A stretch of DNA of 64,000 nt from Rugalucina vietnamica. Lineage: Eukaryota; Mollusca; Bivalvia; Lucinida; Lucinidae. Positions 12,641 to 23,270 of this stretch are shown piece after piece. A model generated the notes under the pieces. That model did not search any database. It was given only the letters and a program-made list of their open reading frames with translations, and was not told the DNA's origin. Numbering within the stretch: the first letter of the stretch is position 1; each line of letters starts with the position of its first letter. Position numbers and translations under genes: made by a program. Location: contig OZ024884.1 of NCBI GenBank assembly GCA_964017185.1, positions 12,563,548 to 12,627,547 of the forward strand. The letters are read 5' to 3'.

Positions 12641-12832
12641 GATGAAATTAAAAATAAGTACTTGTTTCAGATATTTAAAAAGTACAAAAGTTTAAGATTA
12701 GAATCATTATGTAAAGCTACTTAAAGTAATTTTTCCCAGGAGATTGACGTGGTTTAGAAGTGATTTGTCAAACAATTTATTATTTTTCTTAAAAAAAAAA
12801 TCATAATGTCACTAATTGTACAGCTAGTAAAT

Positions 12833-13066
12833 GAGCCGTGTCATGAGTAAACCGATTTTTGCCTATGCGAAAACAAAGACGCAGATCAGGTGTGCAGTAA
12901 CTGCTCAGCTGATTAGTGCCTTTGTTTTCACCACCCGGATAGTACAATTCCTTTTCTACTTAACTCCAAAATTTCAAGATTCTAGCTTTCTTCTGTGACT
13001 GTACAGGTCAATTTGTAACAGACCTGGTTGGAAACCCCGAAGACTGGTTTTCTCGCGTCGCAGCTC
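12833..13066 (+). repeat. FB1 foldback MITE
   Basis: Begins GAGCCGTGTCATGAG and ends GGTTTTCTCGCGTCGCAGCTC. AAAT flanks both sides (12829-12832, 13067-13070). The stem is of the TGTGC type, decayed on its right arm. Confidence 0.88.
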
Positions 13067-13183
13067 AAATGGGATCACCCTGAGACAATTTGCGATATTT
13101 ATATAATGTTCAAACTGGATGTCTTCTTCTCTGACCATTTGTGCCTCATATTAAGGACCCTACTTTTAATCATACTTCTTATA

Positions 13184-14285
13184 CAGCCCCTTTCACTCGA
13201 GTTTGCCATATGAGCTTTTAGGTCAATCAAATTTGTTCACTCGAGTTTGCTGTTTGTTTGTAAATCAGGTAACTTTTTATTCTATTTTAGAACTGAAACA
13301 GTGTCCCAGGTTCCAGGTGTTCTTAAAATCTATTCAGCATTAATTTTATCTTTAGGTAATGATGTCACCTCTTCTGATAAAAACATTGTAATTGCTTGGT
13401 TAAAGCATATTTTCAGGCCTAGAAATTTTTCTGAGGACCTACTCGTCCTGTGGGGCGAGTTGTAAACAATTTTCACTCGTTCTTACTGCTGGTGCACTCG
13501 TCCTTAAAATCTGGATTTCAAAAGAGACAAAAATCATCAAAAACTAATATCGCCCTGCTGCGACATTTTTGTCTATTTTCAATATCAAAATGGAAATGCT
13601 CGCTTATTTGACTTTTGGTGTAAGCCATTTTATCACATGGAGATAAAACCCGGGACGTCTTAAGTCTCGATAGTATTGTGCGCCGTGAATAAAATGACCT
13701 ATGCTTTCCGTATTTGGACCATGTACCGGATTTTATTGAATTTCATTTACTGCAGACTAGTGACGTAGTGCAAACATCCGGTTGACAATCGGAAAAGAAA
13801 TCATCAGCTGATTTTGCATTTACGGACATTTACTGCCTCGAGTCAGTCCCGAAAATGCTACTCGTCCTGTCGGGCGAGCCAGGGTAAATTTCCACTCGCC
13901 CGTATCGAACTTTCACTCGTAAATACGAGCGGACGTGTGGATTTTTCTAGGCCTGAATTTTTATTTCAAAATTCTTTGCACAACATATACAATGCATATT
14001 AAGAACACACATTTGTAACAGGATAGAGACAAAAGCAGAATTTTGTCAATTTAAGCAGTTACCTGATCGGTATCTACATGGCAAAAATTCCACATAGGAA
14101 GTTAATAATTTCACTCGAGTTTGCCGTTTTAAAGGTCATTTAGTTTGAAGCTGTCACTCAAATCAGCAGATCAATCAATCCAAATGTCTTTGAGGACAAC
14201 ATGAAAAGAAACTCAGATCTTCGGAACACATGGTCTTCTTGTGTGATGCAAATGCTCAAACGGCAAACTCGAGTGAAAGGGGCTG
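13184..14285 (+). mobile_element. TA-target TIR element (CAGCCCCTTTCACTCGAG), copy 1
   Basis: The ends CAGCCCCTTTCACTCGAG and its complement are flanked by TA on both sides, as in Tc1/mariner-type insertions. Removing the nested insertion (13414-13955) gives an element similar to the 531-bp copy at 38888-39418. No transposase; non-autonomous. Confidence 0.8.
13414..13955. mobile_element. TIR element nested in the TA-target element
   Basis: Begins CAGGCCTAGAAATTTTTCT and ends with the near complement AGAAAAATC...CTAGGCCTG read inward. It interrupts sequence that is continuous at 39180-39230. It contains repeated ACTCGTCCTGTSGGGCGAG blocks. A CAGG terminus is compatible with hAT, but the 8-bp flanks match only partly. 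Confidence 0.65.
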
Positions 14286-14339
14286 TATATGTGTGTTCAA
14301 AGTACATGTATTTATTTATTTTCTGGCTCAAACTGACCT

Positions 14340-14456
14340 AAGTGTGATTGGACACATCAGTTAGTTACTTTTGTGTTTTATATCCCATTCATCAGCTAAG
14401 GTCATATGGAGACAGAACCACTGCATAAAGTCCCATCCACCTGGAATCAAACCCAC
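14340..14456 (-). repeat. SINE tail fragment
   Basis: This is the complement of the fragment at 12130-12230: ATATCCCATTCATCAGCTAA, then GTCATATGGAGACAGAACCA. Confidence 0.5.
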
Positions 14457-14717
14457 AAGTATACCCCCTTAAACCCCACTTTTATAAAGTGAAAATTGGG
14501 TTTACAGGGGTAAACATATTTTCTTTATTTTTGCTCCAAAACATAGAGTGTGGCTACTCGTTAGAACCGCCTTGGTGAGGCGATTCTAACGTGTACCCAC
14601 AATCAGTGTTTTGAGCAAAAATGTTAAAAATATCAAGGTTTTACTAATGAAATTTTCTTCTTTTTTTTCTGAAAAAAAAAATCCCTCTATATTACATGGG
14701 GATGTTTTCGTTATGTT
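14457..14717 (+). repeat. FB2 palindromic repeat
   Basis: Begins in the ACAAGTATACCCCCTTAAAC part, has the core AGAACCGCCTTGGTGAGGCG and ends GGGGATGTTTTCGTTATG. Confidence 0.75.
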
Positions 14718-14884
14718 TACATAATGTTCAAACTGTAAGTCATCTTGTCTGACCATTTGTGTCTCATATTGCATCTTGTGGCCAGGATTCTACTTTTAAT
14801 CATACTTCTTAAGTTTGTGTGTTCAAACTACATGTATTTACATATTTTGATTTTCTGGCTCAAATTGACCAAACTGATGGGACA

Positions 14885-15174
14885 CATCAGGATAACATGT
14901 CAGTGTAAAGTATACCCCCTCAAACCCCACTTGTATATAGTGAAAATGGGGTTTACAGGGGTAAACATATTTTCTTTATTTTTGCATCAAAACAAAGATT
15001 GTGGGTATGCACAATCTAGATTGTGTGCAGCCACAATCTATGTTTTGAGCAAAAATAAGAAAAATATCAAAAATTTTGTACTGAAAATTTTCAATTTTTA
15101 CAACCTAAGAAAAATCTGTTTGTTAATACAGTAACTGTAATAAATCTGTATGTTTTTTTTTTTTTCATGACATG
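14885..15174 (+). repeat. FB2 palindromic repeat, core replaced
   Basis: Starts CATCAGGATAACATGTCAG. The usual CGCC...GGCG core is missing and a CACAATCTAGATTGTG palindrome stands in its place. Confidence 0.7.
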
Positions 15175-15562
15175 GCTGACACAACATACCATGAGGTGAA
15201 GTAAAATTGCTCGTTTTTCACAATTTAAACAGAATCTCAAATTAAACTTCAGTGTTACCCCTAAGGTTTCAAAATCTTTTGACAGATAAATTAACTATTA
15301 AATTTGAAAAGTCCTCACAAGAAATAAAATGTCAAAGAAATAAATAACTGTATTTGTAAGTGAATTTATCAAAATATGACCCCCTATTGTTAAAACAGGT
15401 GAATTTTAAAGCCCAAAGATGTTATTAGGTTTGTTTTGTGATAGTGTTAGGTTAAAAATACTAAAATGTCCTAATTTCAGTGCATTTATAATTGATTCAA
15501 ATATATTCCTAGTTTTGAATAAAAAAGCTAAAATAAAGATCTGCTGAAGACTTACTGTATTC
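15175..15562. other. No recognisable feature
   Basis: AT-rich DNA without repeats or coding features I can identify. Confidence 0.45.
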
Positions 15563-15772
15563 TAACACATGGGAAAACCAACAATCTGCATAGGCGAAAA
15601 CAAAGGTGCAGATCAGCTTCGCAGTAACTTGTTTTCTCTACACGGATAGTACAATTCCTCTACTTTCTAAATCCACAATTTCCAGCCTCTCACCATCTTC
15701 TGTGACTCTACAGACTGGTTTGTGTTGGACCTGGTCGGAACCTAAATTGTTGGTTTTCTCATGCACAGGCTC
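15563..15772 (+). repeat. FB1 foldback MITE with deleted hairpin arm
   Basis: The left arm ends at GATCAGCTTCGCAGTAACTT and jumps straight to GTTTTCTCTACACGG, so most of the second arm is deleted. The right end is TGGTTTTCTCATGCACAGGCTC. Confidence 0.8.
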
Positions 15773-15797
15773 ATTTGTTTTCATAAAATACATCTGG

Positions 15798-15953
15798 ACC
15801 TCTTTATAACACAGTTCATTACAACACGGTTTTGGATATAACACTGATCACTGTTGGACCCCAATTGGACTATCTTTGCCATATACTCTCGTTATAACAC
15901 AGATTCAGATTGGATAGCTAACATGGACCCAAGCAATAGTGTTATAAAGAGGT
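15798..15953. repeat. Short MITE with ACCTCTTTATAACAC ends
   Basis: The ends ACCTCTTTATAACAC and GTGTTATAAAGAGGT are exact complements 156 bp apart. The interior has further TATAACAC motifs. A fragment of a similar kind lies at 39855-39905. Confidence 0.65.
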
Positions 15954-16929
15954 TTAGGTACCACTAAAAATTTATTGTTATCATTATTGTCCTTGGTTTG
16001 CATGCATGTACATTGCGTTAATGCGCATATGAAACATTTTCTACCGAGAAGGGGACAGGTGAATTAGACACCTAAACAGTCTATTAGACACCCAAACAGT
16101 CTTGGGGCCCCTGCCCATTGGGACCTAGAGAAATAGATGGGCTGCTTGTGTCTCCAGGCAAAGCTTATACACTATCCTACTGACTGGTCATCTGATTATT
16201 GGTTACTGCTTAGGCCCGAGCCTAATTATAGGTAACATGTTTTCAAGTCGAACCATCCATACATATAAAACCGTATTGGCTTACATTAGTGGTTATATTT
16301 GAAGCACTTTTTAGATGTCATGACATTCAAATTTTAGGTATAAAATTGAGGCAATGTCCCAACATGACCATAGCTGTTGACTGGGATGTTAAGCATCAAT
16401 TCAAACAAACAAACCAAACAGTTTCCATCCTCAGAAATTTCACAGAGCACCATAATCTACTGATAGAACATACACACCTTTCCAAAAGTTCTAAATTAAA
16501 TTACATGACAAAATAGATTGCCCGACCAGGAGATTTTAGTACATATTTACCCAATTTGGCTGGGGAATTAGACCCAAGCTGATTTTCAAAAAAATGTCTA
16601 ATTCCCTCTGGGTGTCCTGCCACGCCACTAACTCCCCGGCTCATAAATAACATTGATAGTACTAAGGTGCATGAAAAAAGCATGAGAAGCCACAGTTTCA
16701 ATCTCGTCAGAGAAACTTGAAAATAGACTTAAAAATTTACAGTTTGGCTAAAAAGTTTAGAAGGAAATGCATGGAGCTATATGATGAATAAAGTTTAGTA
16801 TTAATGAAATACGATTTTTAAAGATTACTCTCTCCGACATGATTTGCAAGCTCTATTGGAATTATTTCCCTTTGATAGCTATTCTGTTTATATGCATGGT
16901 CATTGTCAAGTTATTGCCTGATATTATTT
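15954..16929. other. No gene; SINE tail at about 16285-16420
   Basis: Contains ATGACCATAGCTGTTGACTG followed by a CAAACAAACAAACC tail (SINE tail). A direct repeat of ATTAGACACCYAAACAGTCT lies at 16053-16102. Confidence 0.45.
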
Positions 16930-17144
16930 GAGCCACGTACCAAGAAAACCAACAATGTGGTTTAGGAACAGATCCGACACAAACCGGCCTGTACAGTCAC
17001 AGAGGCTAGAAATTTTGGATTTAAGTAGAAGAGGAATTGTTATATCCGAGTAGTGAAAACAGAGGTGCTGATCAGTTACTGCACAGCTGATCTGCGGCTT
17101 TGTTTTGGCACAGGCAGATTGTTGGTTTTCATATGCAGTGGCTC
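16930..17144 (-). repeat. FB1 foldback MITE
   Basis: Begins GAGCCACGTACCAAG and ends GGTTTTCATATGCAGTGGCTC. The left hairpin arm is shortened. The flanks ATTT and ATTA match at three of four bases. It lies about 225 bp upstream of the putative acceptor of the host gene's first coding exon. Confidence 0.83.
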
Positions 17145-17368
17145 ATTAATATTACTTTGGTATCTTTAGTTTGGTAACATCCCAGTTTACAACTTTTTAG
17201 TCATGTTGGGACAGAGACATTGCTCCCTGAGAGCATTCTCGGAGTGTCTTGCTGAAGGACAATACATGGCAGTCCGGACTGCCCGGATTACTGCATCAAC
17301 ATGCAACCTGTGGAAGTTAAGAATCAAAGTTTACTTGAAGAATCAAATTTCATTTCTGTCTTTTTCAG

Positions 17369-17622
17369 ATAAGTTGCTGATGAACTACCAATCGAGAAGT
17401 GCATGAAAACACAGTAACACCCTAACAACTTGGAACAAAGTATCCAAACTCCGTGTCATTGATATATACAGGCTACAAAATGGGTTAGATTACACCGGCT
17501 CATCTCCAAAAGACAATCAACAGAATGCTTTTTCATCACATCAAAACAATGTTATTGACAAGCTGTGTGTCTAGTGTAAATAGAAGAATAGTGGTATTGA
17601 GAAACTATATATCAAGAACGCC
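17369..17622 (+). other. Probable 5' untranslated part of the first coding exon
   Basis: A good acceptor (TTCATTTCTGTCTTTTTCAG) ends at 17368. From there to the ATG at 17623 the sequence has stops in all frames; the last in-frame stop is TAG at 17581-17583. This suggests an upstream non-coding exon and a spliced leader region. No promoter can be identified. Confidence 0.5.
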
Positions 17623-20600
17623 ATGGAAAAACATAGACAGGATAAGGATGATTGTAAAGTGTGCAAACAATTATTTAATGCCAAAAATCCTAACCTAACA
17701 ATGACAGATGAGGATCATACAGTCATTAAATGTATGGCCTCAGATGTGGACAGCTCTGAAAGAGGTCAAAGTCATGACCTTGAAGGTCACGCTGAAGGTC
17801 ATGATGCCAAAGTTGATGCTAAAGATGAGCCACAAGGTTGTCAAGAGGATAAAGCCATCAAGGCTAAGCCAGTACCAAGAACTCTTTCTTCTTTGAAACC
17901 AAGATCTGTAGCAGAACTTCAATTTCATGGTGGTGATCTTTCTGATAGCTTGGAAATGTGTCAAGTTCAGGGTCAAGGGACAGACAATGACAAGGTTAAA
18001 GGTCAAAATTTGTCTCCGAATTTAGCAACAAAACCTCCAAAAGTAAAGTCAGTAAAACCTTTAGGTGGTGCTAAAACTGGTATGGATGGTAAACATTCAG
18101 GTTCCAAACCATCTAGCAGTGAAACAAATACTAAGTCTAGAAGAAAAATTAAGCCAACACCTCGTGAAAACGATAATCTAGAAAAAGAAATTCAAGCAAA
18201 AATTGCCAATAGGTCACATCTCCAACATATAATTGATGAAGCAATGGATCATTTTCAGAAACTTACATCAAAATCTGCTAATCATCCTATTCATGACAAA
18301 GTCAGAGAATCCAAACTTAACCGAGGTGATTTAGAGCAAACAAAAACTGAAAGAGTTGATAAAACTTTGCTGGATGAAAATCTTACAGAAATGAATATGA
18401 AGAAGGATCTAGAAGCTCAAGACAATGATTCATATAGAGATGAATTCCTTAGTTCTTCAAAAGAATTAATAAGTTCTGGTGAATTGGACAGAACTTCTAC
18501 ACCAGATAGGCTATCTAGACCAGAGAACATTTCACCAAATCAGAGGCATTTAATTTCACCAAATAGTGAAAATCGGATAAGCCCAAATGGATCAGTCTCA
18601 GGATCAAGGAGAAGACTACCTCAGCCCCCAGGGCATAAGTTAAGGTGCTCCGTTACATCCCTAGTACATAGTTCTCTAGACAGTGATTCTAGCAGGCCTA
18701 ATAGTAGTGCTGATTTTAGTGATATAAGTGAGTCTGGAAGTGTCTCCAAAGGAGATGCTGCAAACAGCAATACTGGGAATGTTACTACAAAGAAATCAGC
18801 AAATGACTATAGTTCTTCAATGGATAATGTGCGTGTTATGGGTGCAAAAGCAGCTTCTAGTAATGAACCTCATAAATTTAAAAACATAGATAATGTAGCA
18901 GATACAATAAATTCTGATTTTTGTGATGTAAGAAAATCTGTTAAAGCAGATAAACATGAAAATATGCATCCATCTACAAGAAAGCAGAAGGATAATCATA
19001 GAACTATAGGTGGAAAAAGTGTAGGTAGACTATCTGAAAATGACATTATAGATGGAGATAAAGAAGGAATAAAAATTAATGTGCAAGACATTGGAAGTAA
19101 TGAACTGGATTCAAGAGTAGAAACACCTAATAACAAACTTATTGATAATGTGGATCTTTTAGATACAAGTGCTGCAAGTTCTTCTGATATGTCCACTTCA
19201 GAAAGTGTAGATAATTCTGACAGTTTAAGTGCCATTGATAGAAGTAACAGTGAAAGTGGTAAAGAGAACCAACTGATTCCTCTAAAACACAAGCATGTAT
19301 CTCGGAGTCCATCTTATAGGAAAAAAGTTATGGCCAAAGCAAGAAGTAGGTATCATAGACAATTGAAGGAGCTGAAATGTAAGACTGGAGAATGTAATGG
19401 AAATTGCAGTTTATGTGGATCTCTAACTTCCGAAACTGTTCCACGAAGTCAAACAAGTTTAGGACTGCCTGTTGAAAGTATTAGTGAAGAACAGTATCTA
19501 GAACAGTCAAGTCCTAGGAGGGCTTACACTCCTGAACCAAGTACAACGCCGCTAGCAAGGAGTCCATCGAGTGGTCAAAGGAGTATGAAAAGAGTGCCTA
19601 TTTCATCTAGGGTGGATGTACTAATGAGTAATAACTTGTTTAAAAAGCATTTATCTAAACATGAAGATTTACTGCAAAGACATACTCTTTTGTATAGAAA
19701 ATTTGGACTTCAGAAAGCTGTTTCTAACCTAGATCTTTCCCAAAATTTGTTATTTGATGACATTAGCACCAGTGAAAGTTTACATGATGGTGAAAATCCT
19801 GAAGAAAACATGTTGAATTCATCGTTAAAGTTGACTTCATCAAGGCATAAACATACATCTAGAAGATATTCCTTAACAGGAGAGACTGATCTTAATGACT
19901 TTAATAATGTACAAGGTCTTAATGATGGAAATGATGAAGATAATAAAAGAACTCCCAAATCTGGTGCTGCTAATAGTGCTATTCCTTCATTGGAAGAATA
20001 TAGGGCCAGTTTAAGACATAGACAGACCCAGGCTCCATCATTTGCGGAATTTAGAAATAGATCTCAAAAACGCAGAATACTGCCAAGTAATAAAATCATT
20101 GAAAGTTTGGAAAACAATTCTAGTCAAAATTCAAGAAAGGATAATCAAAATGAAAGTGCTAATGCAATAACCGGTAATGACAAATCTATTGTTGGGCAAG
20201 AGGTGGAAGTATCAGAAATAACAGTGTCAGTTGGCCACCTAGATACAATAGTTGAATCTAGTCTTCAAGCAAATGAACCGGAAGCTGCCATCAGTAAACA
20301 TGTTCAAAAGTCACAAAACAAACATGTTCAAAAGTCAGAGAACAAACATGTTCAAAAGACGGAAAATAAGAATTCTGAAAAGGATGGATCTGTGATAAAA
20401 AACAAAATTGATAATGTTTTAAATGATAAATTGAGTGTAATAGATGCAAGTGAAGATAACAAAAATGTGAAAAGTACCTCTAAAGTTGTTAAATCTAGTT
20501 TGGAAAATAAAGACAAGTTGGAGTCTATAATAGTCAGCGACTCATTGAGTGCAGATGATAGATCACCCTTAAGTACACTGAGTACATCAGAACTGGATAG

Positions 20601-21252
20601 CGTGGAGATTAATCCACCAAGACGCATACATTCAGAAACAGATTCAGTTTGTTCTGAGGATATATCATACAGTGATTTATCATCATCAGAGGTTACCAAT
20701 ATTAAAAGCGCTTCGAAAGAGCGATATCGTAAAGGGGCTAAACGGCCAAGGTCACTGATATCCAAAAAGTCAAGTTTGGTATCTCTTATCAAGGAATCGC
20801 AGCAAAAGGAGCAAACTGCAGCACAGATACCTAATAGACAAACAGTGAAAAGAGGAAATTCATCGAGCAGCTTTCTAAAAGATGGTGACAAACATACTGA
20901 CCAGGATGGTACCGAAAAAGAGCGAGCCGACAGTTTCAGATCAGTGAAATCTGAAGGTCATGGTCGCAGAAAGCCTGATGTTAATGAAGAAATTAGAGCA
21001 CTACAAAGGAAAGCAGAGGAGTCTTTGGGCCTTGCAAAGGGAAGTCACTCTACTGGTATAGAGGGAGGTCACTCTGTGAACACCAAGGGAAGTCACTCTA
21101 CTGGAATGGAGGGAGGTAACACTGTGAGGTTTTCCCTGGAGCATGATGTTCAGAGTGAGGCTAGTCAGGAGATGAGAGGCACAGAATCAGAGGTTACCTC
21201 AGAGGTTGCTTCTCTTCCAGAAAGTGTTGCCTCAGAGAGCCATCTTTCAGAG
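17623..21252 (+). CDS. Host gene, first coding exon: large disordered Ser/Lys-rich protein of unknown function
   Basis: Opens with ATG in a strong context (GCCATGG), 42 nt after an in-frame TAG, and runs 1210 codons to the donor GAG|GTAGGT in phase 0. I do not recognise the family. The sequence is polar and low in hydrophobics, with long Ser/Asp/Asn/Lys stretches, so it is probably mostly disordered; no signal peptide or membrane segment. Visible landmarks: an N-terminal Cys pair (C11, C14); a possible helix near 186-215; a Pro/Ser/Arg stretch near 325-340; a Cys cluster C586-X4-C591-X3-C595-X2-C598 that could bind a metal; three copies of an NKHVQKSE-type 8-mer at 892-916; a short charged helix near 1117-1138; and two KGSHSTG(I/M)EGG repeats at 1139-1165. 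Many SP, RSPS and SLS motifs suggest phosphorylation. A cytoskeletal or scaffold role is possible but is only a guess. Confidence 0.85.
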
Positions 21253-21281
21253 GTAGGTACCGGTCAGCTTTCATGTAAAAT

Positions 21282-21514
21282 GAGGTGCATCATGAGAAAA
21301 CCAGCATTTTGCGTAATGCGAATACAAAGGTGCAGATCAGCTTCGCAGGGCTTCGCAGTAACTGCGAAGCTGATCAGCAACGTTGTTTTCACTACACAGA
21401 TAGTACAATTTCTCTTCTTCTTAAATCAAAATTTCCAGCCTCTAAGACTGTACATGCTGGTTTGTGTCGGACCAATTCAGAAACTACATTGTTGGTTTTC
21501 TCATGACGCAGCTC
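21282..21514 (+). repeat. FB1 foldback MITE in intron 1
   Basis: Sits 29 bp after the exon-1 donor, with AAAT at both ends (21278-21281, 21515-21518). The hairpin contains a small duplication (CTTCGCAGGGCTTCGCAG). The exon-1 frame stays open through the whole element to TAG at 21538-21540. Confidence 0.9.
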
Positions 21515-21819
21515 AAATATTGAATATTGAAAATATTTAGTTGCATCAAATCTCATATTCACCCAAGTAATTTCAGGAAAATTGAGAATATCATACTATG
21601 CATGTGGGTTGTAAGTCTCGTTAAATGCTGTAGTCTGTTTGAATATTAAAGGAAACTCTAGAAGTTAGCACCATAGCCGCATGCAGAATATCACGTCTAT
21701 AAATTTGGGTAAGCCATTTCAATGAAAAAGCTGGCCTCAAGCCCCAAGGTTTATGTCAAACTTTTTCTGATGGTTGAAGGGTTTTTTTTTTGTTTTTTTT
21801 TTATGCAACACTATGCTTA

Positions 21820-22325
21820 CGGAATTGCAGCACAGTTCCAGCATGAATCCAGTATAAATTATACAGCATAGTTTTGCAGCATGATCCTAGCTTGACTGCA
21901 GCATACGCGGCAATGATACTGCAGAAAAGTACTATGGTGATTTAAATGGAAGAAGTATGATTGCAGTGTGTTTCAGTTATGCTAATTAAGCTGCTGTCAT
22001 ACTGCAATCATACTGCATTGCAGCACGATCTTATATAAGTGTAGTATTGCCATATACTGCAATCATGCTGGAATCATACTGCACAGCAGCATGTTTCAGT
22101 TATGCAAATTATGCTGGCTTCATGCTGCAATCATGCTGCATTGCAATAAGGTCACCATACTGCAATCATACTGGAACCATGCTGCACCAATTATGCAAAT
22201 TAAGCTGCTTTCATGCTGCAAGCATACTGTTATCATTCTGGAACCAGCAGCATGACTCAATTAAATACATACCTGTTAGCCTTGCAGCATATATGCTGCA
22301 ATCATGCTGTAATACAGTGTATACT
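21820..22325. repeat. Degenerate GCTGCAATCATACTGCA repeats
   Basis: About 500 bp built from variants of ACTGCAATCATRCTG and GCAGCATG in both orientations, with irregular spacing. It has no coding value; open frames through it come from the repeat. Confidence 0.6.
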
Positions 22326-22377
22326 GAATTCATACTCGGTGTAATCGTACTAGAAATCTTACCACTTTTCCAGACAT

Positions 22378-22451
22378 GCCTCGCTCCGCTATCCCCAACC
22401 CTTCCCTGTAGGTGTGTGTGTGTTGGGGGTTTTATAAATGACTGGTGCATT
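22378..22451. repeat. Right-end fragment of the TTA-target MITE
   Basis: Ends ATAAATGACTGGTGCATTA, like the right end at 5724. The body is replaced by a GTGTGTGTGT tract. Confidence 0.45.
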
Positions 22452-22568
22452 AAGTACATGTATTCAAATTCTAAGACACATTGGTCCTCTGGAATCATTT
22501 ACCCTAATTTGGTCTCATTTATGAAATAATAGTCAGGAAAATAGAAAAAATCATGAAATAAGATTACA

Positions 22569-22802
22569 CAAAAGTCCTGAGCTTTCAATAACTGAATGCC
22601 ATAATTTCAGGTATGAAAGTTTCCGAGCTTTCAGAAACATTTAATTATACAATTTTAGGCATGAAAATGTCCAAGCTTTCAGAAACATTTAATGTTACAA
22701 TTTTAGGCATGAAAATTTCTGAGCTTTCAGAAACGGTTAATGTTACAATTTTAGGCATAAAAGTTTCCAAGCTTTCAGAAACGTTTACTGTTATAATTTT
22801 AG
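22569..22802 (+). repeat. 48-bp tandem repeat of the exon-2 acceptor region
   Basis: Four full units (22611, 22659, 22707, 22755) and a partial one before them. Each ends in an acceptor-like TACAATTTTAG|GC or ATAATTTCAG|GT. The last unit provides the real acceptor of exon 2. The 48-bp unit is a multiple of three, but in the phase set by exon 1 each unit has a stop at its second codon (TGA, or TAA in the last). Confidence 0.85.
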
Positions 22803-22913
22803 GCAAGTGGGTTACATGAAGATGATGGAGCTGTCTTCAGTGAAACATTTGAATTTGATGTACAGGACGATGACATGTTGGCGCTGTCGAAATCTTCCAA
22901 AGATGACACTAAT
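22803..22913 (+). CDS. Host gene, exon 2
   Basis: 37 codons between acceptor ATTTTAG and donor GTAAGT, phase 0 at both ends. It encodes an acidic stretch starting ASGLHEDDGAVFSETFEFDV and ending SKSSKDDTN. Support comes from matching phase with exon 1, good splice sites and similar composition. Several decayed copies follow in the intron. Confidence 0.78.
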
Positions 22914-22991
22914 GTAAGTATTTGTGATATACTGGTCAAAATAAGTTAAGCGCACAATTTGTTTCAAGCTCACATGTAGAAACATAAAGCT

Positions 22992-23024
22992 CAGTAAGTA
23001 TATACTGGTCAAAGTTAGTTTAGC
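22992..23024 (+). pseudogene. Remnant of an exon-2 copy
   Basis: Only the donor side is left: GTAAGTATATACTGGTCAAA followed by GTTAGTTTAGC. It matches the start of intron 2 at 22914-22951. The rest was probably lost before the TA-target element inserted at 23069. Confidence 0.6.
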
Positions 23025-23270
23025 AAAAAGGGTCATTTCAGATCAATGTGTGCTGCTGTCAGAAAATACAGCCCCTTTCACTCGAGTTTGCCGTTTGAGC
23101 ATTTAGGTCAGTCAAATTTGTTCACTTGAGTTTGCCGTTTGTTTGTAAATCAGGTAACGTTTTATTCTATTTGAGAACTGAAACAGTGTCCCAGGTGCCA
23201 GGTGTTCTTAAAATCTATTCAGCGTTGATCTTTAGGTAATGATGTCACCGCTTCTCATAAAAACATTGTA

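Noticed and set aside
22613..22819. Repetitive open frame with four MKxSxLSETFNxTILG units
   Set aside because: It reads the 48-bp intronic repeat in a frame different from the host gene and ends within exon 2 in the wrong frame.
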